DNA from: Theristus sp. LFF4_11
Lineage: Eukaryota; Nematoda; Chromadorea; Monhysterida; Xyalidae
Assembly (NCBI GenBank): GCA_030248135.1
Contig: JASANC010002128.1
Coordinates: 1-64,000, forward strand
Direction: 5' to 3'
Length of the DNA stretch: 64,000 nt
In this document: positions 51,601 to 63,600 of the stretch, piece after piece
Numbering within the stretch: position 1 is the stretch's first letter
How the letters are laid out: each line of letters begins with the position of its first letter
Program-made: the position numbers and the translations under genes
Notes under the pieces: generated by a model
Told to the model about the DNA's origin: nothing
What the model saw: only the letters and a program-made list of their open reading frames with translations
The model's database searches: none

Positions 51601-54600
51601 TCGCCGTCAATGGTGCCGCGCAAATATTCACGAAACTGTGGTGGTCGTTTCTGGCGGAGTTCAAGAAAGCGGTGTTCCTGAAGTGGCGCGACGAACTGAT
51701 ACGAGACGCGAGCTCAGTGGATGTCCGGGTCGCTGTGATCGATGTTCGTTCGAGCCGGCTGCTTTTTTTCTGTCGGGACTTCAAAAAAAGTAGACAGTTC
51801 AAAACGAAGGCTCGGTTCGAAAACGGGCCGCAGAAACCAGTTTTCTTTCATTGTACCGTGTTTGACGATTTCTTGCAGCCACCCATCGGGGTACCTTGGT
51901 GGTGAGTCCGCAACTCGCTCGCTGGGCGAGACCGCAGAAACAGTTCGAGTTGCGGGCCCGCACTGAAACGCAAATTATTATTGCTGATTTGATCTGCTCT
52001 TGCATCTTGCGGTCTCGTAATGTTGACACCGGCTGCCCACATGCTTGCGGGAAATAATCCGTAAGACCGGCTTGCGATTGCGGGCTTACCACCGAGCTAC
52101 ACCACAGATTCGCACGGGTCTGCTTGCTTGCAACGCGATAAGTTTTCGACACGGGAGAGCGTCACGTTTCTAGCAGCCGCTGCGCAACAGTGCGCATGGA
52201 TTGCGTAGCATGAGCGATTTCGCAATCCGTGCCCACCACCACTGCTGATCACGAAAAGCCAGTGTTCAAAATTTCCAGTAGGAAGTGTTCAAACAGTCGT
52301 GAATTTGAAATCTATTTTTTTAAAATTGAAAAAATTGAAAAATTTTTGAAATCATCGAAACCTATCTCTCTTTGCTCAACTCCACAGGCACTACGGTATC
52401 TGCTGAACAACTGCGCCGAGTCGGTCGACATTCTCGAGATCATCCTGCGAGCTCGCGCGAAAAACGCACTGAACGACGTCGCGGAGAGGGTGAGACGCGC
52501 CATGGTGCTGTTGTTGGTCGAGCTGAGGAAGAACAAAATCATCAAGGTCGGCTGCGGAAGTTGTGCTTTTTGGAGGGTTGGTGTTGGGGTGTCCAGTGTT
52601 TGTGTGATCTGATTGTTTAGTCGGTGACATGATTGGTTGCAAGTAGGGTTGGCATGGTAAAAATACCGGTTTTTTTACCGGTAAAAAACACGTATTTATA
52701 CGCGTTTTTTACCAGGGCAAAAATTGGTCCCTTGAAAAAAACAGGAAAAAGACCGTTTCTGTATTTTTCCGGTTTTTTTCGTATTTTTCCGGTTTTTTCA
52801 ATTTCGGACCCTGAGTTTTTATATCATTTTTGATGAGAAAATGAGAAAATCTGTGACCAAGAAAAATATGATGACGAAATTGACACTGATGTTTTGAAAG
52901 AACTGTTAAGCGAGGTGCAAGAATCGGCTGGAGCTGCCGGGCTGAGCTGAAAACTTCAAAAATTCCAAATGTCGCTCAAAATTGTCATTCTAACACAATT
53001 ACTGATTTGTTTTATTTTTGATCTGAACTGACTCTAAATTCGGTTTAATTGCGTTATTGCAGCAAATTGTGTTCGTCCATTGTGACCAAAGACTGCCCGG
53101 TGAAAAGGCTGTGGTTTTTTTCTGTTTAATTGGTGGAATATAAACGATTGAGCAAAAGATAATATCCGATTTATTGCTGACCTTTTGGGTTCTCAAGCCC
53201 AAACATAATTTTATTTTATTATTTTTAATTTATTTTCTTTGTTGGTGCACGATATTTTGAACAAAGCATTCTGAAAGTTGTTTTCACAAGTCCTGGTTCA
53301 AGTTTAAAGTCGGATGCGAAAAATATGTGCGTTTTTACAACTTTTGGCTTTCGTTTTTTTCCGGTAAAATTACCGTAATTTTACCGGTAAAAATACTGTT
53401 TTTTTACCACGATTTGAAAAAAACGGTATTTTGCCAACCCTAGTTGCAAGGCTGGGCTGTGTATAACTGACTGAGATGCATTTAGTTATTCAAATCAGCG
53501 CTTCTGCCAGTTACCAATGCGGAGATCTCATATGCGCACGTGAACAGGCATTGTCGAACTCGACCGATCGCCGATCGTGTTTCTCGACACTCTGCCACGT
53601 TTGTCACAGCGCAGCGCGTGAAACAAGTGCAAAACATGGCCTTCGTTTCTCCTCAGTTTATCATCACTCGCTGTACTCAAACAAAGAAAACCGGCGCGTC
53701 TCCGTTTCCAGACGTTCAAAGTCGTCTCGCTGGACGATTTGGTGAGCCGACTCTCGGTCGAATCGTCCGCGCACGTCTGCAAGGAGCTCGCATCGCTCCT
53801 CTGGCCTGTCTACCATCCGAAGAACAAAGGCACCGATGAGCTGCTCCGGAGGACCGTCTCGCTCGTGCTGACCGATGCGACGGCCGCACGCAAGCTATAC
53901 AGATATGGGGCCGCGGCGAACTTTGGCGTGCCCGAAATGGGTCCGTTGCGCCTATATGTGTGAAATTCTGGTTGTTGTTGGCAACTTATGCTTTGCCCTC
54001 CTTCACCGAATCAAGTTCCTTGCGACGCTTTGTAGTGGTTCGGATTCCGGTATTCTTCGTCGGGTAGTCATGAGGGTTGCCAATGCCACCACGAGTTGTG
54101 TGCACCGTCTCGCGGAATGTTTTTGTCTGTCTCCTTGTCTCGTGGCAATCCTAATCGTGATGCCTTTCTGCACACCAACGCGCCGCCGCCACTTTTACAT
54201 CGTGGGCGGGCCACCCACTCATTCTTTTGCATTTGTGACGTTCTTCCGGTTGTTTAGTGAGCGCGTATTGTCTCAGTGATAACAGTGCGGCACTCACTAG
54301 TGCTGCGTTTCCTCGTCTGACAGCAACTCACCGACTCACATCGAGTCCAATTGCACCGTTTTTTCTATTTTCATTCACCGATCATCCATAACATTCCACT
54401 TCACCATTATCCCACCGTGTGTCTCCTCCTCCAGTCGACCACATCTGCACCGTGATGCAAGGCGTCTACTTTTGCGTGCGCGAGGCGCAGCGGGGTGCCG
54501 GTGGCGGTGGCGGCGGCGACGATGGCAGTGCCTCTGACACGACCGTCGTGTCGATGAGTGAGGTGTCGAATGTGGACGTTGGAGACCAGGATGACCGACT

Positions 54601-57600
54601 ACAGATGCTCGCGGCTAGTGGGGTGCAGGTATGGGGGGGGGCAGATGGCTCCAGAATGGAACCGGGTTTTCTTCTTTTCAGGAGTGTTTTACTTCGCCTT
54701 ATAGAACAGAATGGAACAAGTTGTGGTTTCGAAAATCCACGCTGATTGACTGCACCGAGCTGATCGGACCGATGGGTCACCCTCGTGGTCTGGTGGTAGT
54801 GCGTCAGACTACAGTCTGTGCGCTCGGGGGATCGAGCCCCGCCGAGGAGTGTATACCGTGTATAGGCACTTAATGACCGAAAACTCGATGGGCGCCCTAC
54901 TCAATGGCGTTCTGTACGCTTCTCTGGGTTAGCCCTGGCTAAAAATTCAACGCCTAAAAAATCCAACAACAACAACAACAAATGGGTGAGTAAAATTCAG
55001 AAGCGACCAATCAGTTTGTTGCACATCATTTCCTGTTGATTTCAGGACGCCACAAACGTGCAGCTGATGGCGGGTTTGCTGGATTGTGCTGCGATTCTGG
55101 TGACCGAAGTGACGGCAGATTTGTATTCGGTCGGAATGTTTCTACGATTTTTTTCGAAATTGTTTGGCTTTCTTGCAGGGATAATCTTTGATTTTTATTC
55201 ATCATGCGTTGGATTTTTTAAAAAAAATTGATCGTTTTACTTTTACAGCCTCAGCACGCCGAAAAACGCGAGAAGCTGTTCCGTTTCATAGCGAGGATAA
55301 TGCCGCGATGTGTGGATTATTTCAAGGTTGGTAACTGCGACAATAGCGCGCCTTTTCCTGCTCAGAGTCTGTCTGCACGCGCAGAATGGAGACAAGGTTC
55401 ACGCTTTTTCGCGGCAATTAAAATTGCCTGGTAGACCGTATCTCAGTGATTCATTTCGGTTTCACGAAAATGCTCGGAACCAAATCTGAAACTGCTGAAC
55501 TGCGCTTCAGTATGTTGATTGGTGGTCCGGGCATGGTGTGCAGCCAATCAGCGTGATTTGAGATAATTTTCGTGTCACTTTCACCTGTAGCTAACTCACA
55601 TTCATTTTCCGGATCAACCAAACACCAAACCAGTTCCAACTTCCGATGCTACCATTGATACACCGAGTCGGAGTATTTTTTTTTCACGAAAAAAATGTCG
55701 CATTGTTACAGGACGAACGCTGTGTGGATGCGTTGTTCTTCATTGCCAGTCGTCTGCCTGAGAGTCGAATGCAGTACGTGTCGAAAAGTGTGCTGAAAAA
55801 ACTGAGACAGTTGGATCTGGACGCAGCGGCTGGCCGCGACGAGAACACTGACGCGCAGGTTTGGGGCACCGCACCGTCAGTTTTATTCTGCAGTGCACGG
55901 CTTAATAGCAGAGAAGTGCAAAGGCCCGTTCATGCACGCGCGCGCTGAACATGAACGTGCGTATGAATGTGCGTATGTTCCAAAACTGAAGCGCGCTGGT
56001 TTTTTTATGCTTCGTGAATGTGTAGCGAAGTGACGCGCGTCAGCGCGCTTCAACCTCCATGAATGGCGCTTAAGACACCACAGGTCACTTCGCGGTGACT
56101 TCAGTTGATTTTTGTGCAGAAGAAGAACAGCAGTACGTCATTTCACATCACTGGTGTACGCTCTCATTACAGGTTGAGGCAAGTCCTGCGCAGCAAACTC
56201 CTTCAGTGTGCTTCAATGTGAAACTTCAATGCATTCATGAAATAGTAATTAGCGACTCATAGCTAGTAAACACTTCAAAAGTGCGTTCATGAAAAATCAT
56301 TAGCGCTAGCAGCAGCAGTGACTCATGGGCATCGGCAGCCTAGTTCATCATTTTTGCGTTCATGAAAAGTCAATTCAGCTCCAGCTAGCTGTACGGCTTC
56401 TGCTGTGCATTCATGAGTGCATTTTTAGTGGGTCGTGTTTAGGGGTGGGTCGGTATAAAAAACGTTTTTTTTCGGTATAAAAAACGGTATAAAAAACGGT
56501 TTTTTATACCGGCGCCAAAAAATGGCCAAAATAAATTACCGATATTTTACCGCGTAAATTTTGGTTTTTTCCCGGTTTTTTATACCGCCGAAGGACCCAA
56601 ATTTCAATTTTTGAAATCACTCAAAATGCACTGTATTCCGCATATCCATTTCAATTTTCATTTTCGCCACTTCATAACTTGATGTTCTGGAGAACACAAT
56701 TCACGCTCTTGGTATAAATAAAGCACCCTGAGACCCGTGCCTCTCCTTCCATGTCCCATCTCGGTCGACCGCCAATGGGCTGGCTCTGGTCGGCGTTCGC
56801 TTTATTTTCCAGCTTTGTTCTTTGTTTATCTGTTCAAGTTTGGTCTACATGGCAATGTTGTGTTTCGTAGTTTAACAGCTTCACGCTTTTTCCGCTTTAA
56901 ATCTGCCGCTTGCGCTTTTTATGCTAGTTCTTTTGTTGACAAAGTGAAGAAACTAATACAGCAAAGATTTGGTTATTTTTCAGAATTCGGTTAAATTTTC
57001 AACAATAAACGAGAAACGCCGCGATATTTATTCAGTCAAATTTCTTGAAATTTTGTGTCTTTGAACTCGGAAAGTGCTCAAAGTTTTGTTGGTGATGTCG
57101 TCGTGCTGTTGTACTGGTGATAGTGACCCGAATCTCCATCTGATTTTTTTGCTCTTTCAATTTTGTTCTCGGTTCACTTCTTTCGTCTGTGCGGGTTCGT
57201 GATTTCGGTGATCTTTTGTGTTTAGAAATGCGGTAAAATTGTTGTGCAGTTACATATCTCTCGATCATGTCAATTCAATTGATTTGCATGTATCACATTC
57301 CTTGCTGTTGCACATGTCAATCTGTTTTGCGTTAGCTTTTTTTGTTTTAAACTCGCATCTGATAATTTTTCTGATGCTGCATTCTCTCCAAGCGCCACCG
57401 ATTCAAATAAAATCAAGATTGGAATACGTTTCCATTGAAACACATACAGTTTCTGGCTAGAATTGTGGTCTTTTACTCATTATTCAGCGGTTTGCGTAAA
57501 ATCAGAGTACCAGAAATTGTCGCAATCACAGGATTCTTCAGATACTGGGTCGGTAAAAAAACCGGGTATAAAGAACCGGACGCGGTATAAAAAACCGTTT

Positions 57601-60600
57601 TATATACATGGATTTGAAAAAAACCGTTTTTTACCACCCCTAGTCGTGTTCATAAAGTGCATAATGTTCCAATACAGCCATTCCTAAATCCAAATCTGAG
57701 CTCTTCATTTTCCATTTTCCCAGGCGCACTCACCAGCCGCTCGTCGCAGTCTCAGCAGTCAACCGGGCAACGTGAACGCGTCCGTGTTGTACCTTCGCCA
57801 GCAGCATCTGCCATTCTTGACGGCCGCCTGCGCGTGGCGCTTCGAGGAGCTGGCGGAGACGATACGCGATTGGCTGGCGGACATTGTGCCGGAGCAGACG
57901 ACGTCCAGTCTGCAACGAGAGGCGGAGACGCAACGAGAGGGGAGGAGAGAACAGGTGGTTAATGGTTAGGGTTGCCACGACACGAGACGTGTGTCTCGTT
58001 TCGTCTCTCCTCGCGAAATCAATCTTGTGCAATCCTTGCGGTCGTTTATGGTTTACGCTCCGCGGTCCGGCCGGCCATGGAGGCACCAGTCGGCGTCGCA
58101 CTAAAGGCCCGTTTCAACATCCCGAGCGCTGTTTCAGCCGTCTCATCGTCCATTTCAGCCGCCACCGAAACGAAAACGTCGCATCGCGTTCGAGGAGCCC
58201 GTGAACGCCGCCGACGACAAAAGACGCCCGGGCCAGGCGATTCGCTACTTGTACGACATTCTCAGCAATGATGCAGTGCGAGAGCAGGTGCTCCGGCGAC
58301 ATTGGCCCCTCCTGAGAGAGTTGGCCGAGTCGTTGGGCGCAACCACGGTGGGTTGGTAGTTTGGGAAAGTGCTGGTCGGAGAAATTGTGCATCTTGTTGA
58401 GCAAACACACTGGCATACATGCACGATCGCACGTTGTGGTTATGGAAGAACTAGGACGATGGTTCCGCACGACAGCACAGCAGGACGGTTTATCAGACGC
58501 TATCTGACTGCAAACAACACACTCAATCACACAAACACGGCACTTATATGCAAACGGAATCACCGATCGTCTGCTAATTATCTACTTTAATCACCAATTA
58601 TCTACTTTATATCGTGTGTGTTTGCTTGTCACTGTGTAACAGAGTGCATTGTCTTTAGACGGACAGTGCAGCACAATTTTTGTTGCGTTCAGTCAGATTC
58701 GTTCGGAAAACGCGACTAGAAGACAATTGGTGGAAAAACCAGTGATATGAAAAAAGCAATTTTTGCATCCCCACTTTGACTTCAACCTGCAAGTTCTTCA
58801 TACTGAAAAAAACGTCTCTTTATTTATATTTGACCTTGAGCACCAGTTTTTTTGCATTGCATTTGCAGACAATTCTCACCGAATATCTGAACGCCAATGG
58901 CAACGCCCATCGATGGCAGATTCTACAGAAGGCCGGTTTGGAGCCTGCGGATCTGCTGCTGTGCAGCAAAGTGCAGTATACGATACAGTTGTTGACGTTG
59001 ACAAAGGAGCATGGTGATACGGTGCGGTAGTGATGTTTCCGTGGTGGTTTTGGTGATGTGCAGATCCACATGACATGTTTGTGCATTTATTGATTCACAT
59101 GCACAAACCCGTGCACTTGAAGCAGAAATAACAGCCGTTTTTCTCTTAATGCAATCAATCCCCGGCGGGGAGTGGGTATCGTGACACCGTGGTAGTCGCT
59201 TTGTTGTGGGGATTGAGTTATGGTTTGGTTCAGGTTCAGGATTAGGTTTTCTCAATGCAGTCAGTCCTTGTCGAGAAACCGTGTCACCGTGTGATTGGCG
59301 CCTTCTATTGTGGAACTCTCAAGTTATAGGCTATCAGCTGATTGGTCGGTGATCGCGTGACGCCATGCTTTCTGTGCAGGACGGACGCCACCTCCGCAGC
59401 AATGCAACACAGAAAGCACGCATCACACGTGTACACCAACCAATCAGCCGACAGTACATAAGTTAGAATTTTACTGTGCTCCACGTTCTCGCTATCATTC
59501 ACAGACCACGAAACCACCGTCAGCCGATGCAGACGTGACGTTGACGCGAGAGAAGCGGACGGACGAAACGGCGGAGCGGCAGTGCGCTCGGTGGCTTGCG
59601 GCGCAGTGCAAATGGCTCCGGGAGACCAACGCCCTGCGACCACCGAGTCCGGCTGACGTTGAGGATGGCGAGAACGAGCAGCACGTCCACAGGCACCAGG
59701 AGTTCGTCCGGGAGCTCGTACAGGTGCGTTTAGGGTTGTTTGAACTGTTTTGCGCTTTCAATTTGTTTTTTCTTTCTTCAAATAAGCAGCGTCAGTGTCA
59801 TGCCATATTTTGAGCCCCGCCATATTTTGACAGTGTTTTTCATGTTTCGTATTTCGTTCTGAACCTTTTGATTTTTCCCTGATGCAGGGTCTCATGGAGG
59901 CGATTGGCAGCGCTTACAGAGCGGACGTCTATTCGGGCGAGTTGGTGCATTCCAGTGCGGTGTTGATCCAGGCGGTGCTTCACAGTGGTTCGTTGTTGTT
60001 GAGTGATGCTGGCTGTTGATTGGGTGAATTTGACTGTGGTGCGCTATTGATTGATTGTACTCGCTTGGAGTTATCGGGGCTATTTGTTATGGCTATGTAG
60101 ATTTGCTAGTTCAACATGCGGTATTGAACCAACCAACCAGCCAACCGTTGTGGGCGTGGCATTCAGTTGGTGTTCGACATTCCGAATGCATCTGGCACGC
60201 TGGCTACTGGCAAAGTTCTAGTCTGCAGACTACCGTATTACCTCTATTAACCCCCCTCCCCCAAAATTAAACCCCCCCCCCAAAAATAAACCCCCACCCC
60301 CTCGACAAGTTTCCAAATAATCCCCCCCCCCAAAAAATAATCCCCCATGGGGGATTATTGAAACCTGTTTGAAACACATACCCAGCGAATTCAGTGACTG
60401 GTTGCAGTGAAAATGATGAAATTGTGCTACCAAAGGCCCCAAAGGGATGAGTTAATGGTAATTTCATTACAAAAGGCTGTTGTAAAAGGAAATTTCTATG
60501 TAGAGTAGAAGTTTCTGCGACTTCCTTCCTGCCATGGAAGGTATTTTTGCCATTTTGCCCACTCCTAAAAATGGTTTCCAAAAAAACCCCCCCCCCAAAA

Positions 60601-63600
60601 TAAAGCCCCCCCCCCCAAAAAAAAATAAACCCCCACCCCCAGAAGTCGCTGAAGAAATAAACCCCCATGGGGGTTTATTAGAGGTAATACGGTATGTTGT
60701 TTTAAAACAGTAATGTTGTGTGTTGCGCAGTCTCCATGCAAACACATTGGGCACACATACAGTATTAGTTCAGGTTCAGTTCAGTTTTATTTAGCACTGA
60801 AGTGCATGTGGTGGTGTGGATGCCAGTGAGCTTGTTTATGACTGTGCAGTTTACGTACTGTACAGTATGGTCGAATAAATGAGGCTGTCCTTGTATTCTC
60901 CATCAAGGCGGGATCAGTCGCAGACTAGGAGTTGTGTTTTTCAAGAATGCCAAGATAATTCCCAATTGTGTGTACAAGGGAGATAGAATGAATAGAATAG
61001 CACGAAGACTGAATTAGTTAAAAAAAACACGTCCAATTTGACACACAGTTGTGTTGTTGAACGTTTTTCTTCTTTCATTCAAATTTCGCGCTCTCCTTGC
61101 ACCCTGAAAAAAGCTGCCATGTTTAAACGGCCATTCCGTAGTTATCAGTGCGGCCAGACACCAGCACCGGCAAACCAATCAGCAAACCGAACACTGTCGG
61201 TTTCCCGCGCGCAGATCACTCAATTCCACTGCTATACAACTGTTGCACGCTGGCAGTACAATTGGCCGAGTGCGTTCTGCTGGAACAAACCGAGCAAAAT
61301 TACGACACAATGACGCCAGTGCGGCTTCGGGAAACGTTGGAGGCGAAAGCGCAGCGATTAAGCACCTTGGGACAGGTGCTGATCAGGGCGGTGCTGCAGA
61401 AACTGCTGGCCATTGATGATGCCGTCCGGGCGGATCCGGAACAGGACGAACACGAGAAATATGAGGTCAGTGTTCGGCTGGTTGCTGTGTGGAGTGGTGG
61501 AATGTGTTTTGTTCGCTGGAAGCTGTCGCGCTTGAGAGCCGTGGTTGTTGTTGTTCATCGCCCAGATTGGGAATGGTCTAGTGACGCAATTTGGCCGATC
61601 GAGCAGGGCTCGGTCGGGTGCGGAGGCTGTGTAGGAGGCTGCGTCGTTATCCGCTGAGAGACGTGGTGCTCAGGCGCACTGCCAAGTGCGGCTTGGAGAC
61701 TATGGCCCGGACCCCGGGGCCCTTATGGCAAGGGCAGTGGTGTCCTACCCGATGCTTAACCATTCATGCGCCATACACCCGAGTTTGGAAGAACCGTTGG
61801 GTTTCTGGAAACCGGTGGCGGAAACCAGATACAAAAATACGTTGATCTGACTGTGAAAACGCTGCCAGTTCGGTTTTTCTGATGCGTCTCTCCAGATCAA
61901 CATGCCACTTTCGAACAGGTGATCAGTCGACGTGCGGTGGCACTGGCATTATGACCTTGACATGGCCACGTTTCATGCTGCCAAAAAGACAAGTTTTCCA
62001 ACCGACCGAAACTTGAACCGGCGTCCTTTGTTCTCATCTATTTTACCAAATTACCAAAAGGTGCATTCATGAAGCAGTATTTGTTTTGACACTTAGCTAT
62101 GCGTCACTAAATACTGCTTTATGAAGGCCCCTAAAAACTTATTGCTCATACACACACATAGCTATGCGTCACTAAATACTGCTTCATGAATGCCCGTAAA
62201 AACTCATACTCCAGGCACTGCACAAATGCGCTGTGCCCCTGCAGACGCTGCTCGTGCAGCTGTGCGTTCGCGCACCGGCCACCGTGCAGTCGGAATGCAC
62301 CGCGTCACTGATGGCCACCCTGTACGGCATCGCGCTGGTGGCGCTGAGGCTGAATTGCGAACGGGTGAGAAGAGGGGCAATGAGTTGGGGTTGGGGTTGG
62401 GGTTAAGGCTGTGAGTGCACTGTCGGAATGGCTGATAGACTTGCGGTTGGGGCTGAGGGCACTGTCGGAATGGCCAATGGACTTGGCGCCATTCATGGAG
62501 CATGAAGCGCTGGCGTCACTTCGCTTCGCATTCATGAAGCGAAAAAACAGTGCAGCTAAACGTCGCGTCACCGCGCTGCACATTCATGCACGCGCGCATT
62601 GAAAGCGTCAGCATGAATGATGATGTTTTTAGCGCTGTGAACCGCGCGTTTTTAGGCCGAGATAAAAAAATGCTGCAGCGGATTCGCTTGACCGATGCTT
62701 CATGTCATCATTCATACTGAAGCTGATACTGGCGCTTCAGCGGGTGCGTGCATGAATGGGCCTTTACTGATCGACTGATAGATCAACTACCGTGCATTGC
62801 ATCGCGTTGAAAGTGACATGGACCGAAAAAGAACACGAGGAAATCAACAAAGTTCGGTTGACAGTCAAGCTACACGTCGTTTTCCTCACCAGTGCCTGCC
62901 TTTTCAGGACGACTTTGTCGATGACGTGCGTGACCAGAACGCAGTTGTGCCGAGTGCTGTGTTGTTCATCGTGAAACATTTGCTGGTACGCAACGCCCCG
63001 CTGACCAGGTGGGTTGACAGCTTGCATCGTAGTGGAGTGGGCGACAGGTTGAATTTGTGTTGGCTTTTCCAATTTGGTCATATGGATTCAGATACAGATT
63101 CGTACCGACAGTACAGCAACTATCAACAAAATTATTCGTAATAATATAAAGTTGAAGCATTTCGTAGACAGAATCTAAAATTCCAAAAAATTGACGGAAA
63201 CAGACCAATTTTTGTGTCTGGAGGGAACCACAGTTTTTAGAGCGTCGTGATCTTTCAATTCATTTCTACCCTCTACCCATTTTCTGTTCGGCCTCTCAGT
63301 GGCCATTTCGTGCAGTCTATCTGGCTAATATATGCAACTAGCTGATTGGTTGACCATAGCATTTCTCAGCGCTGATTGGTTGATGATCATAGCATTTCTC
63401 AGCGTTGATTGGTTGGTCATCACGTCATGCTGGATATGTTTTTGAGTTAGACTGTACATTGCAGAACGTTCGGCGAGCAATACTGTGACTTTGTGTTCAC
63501 GGACGAGTTTGTGCCGATGCTGCGAGAGCGCGGCGTTCATTGGCTGGCTGCTGTCACGCAGCTGCTGCTGATGCTGCAGACGCACTGTACGTTCGTTGTT

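Noticed and set aside
56737..56994. Transposase remnant in element H
   Set aside because: The frame has no recognisable hAT dimerisation or catalytic motif.
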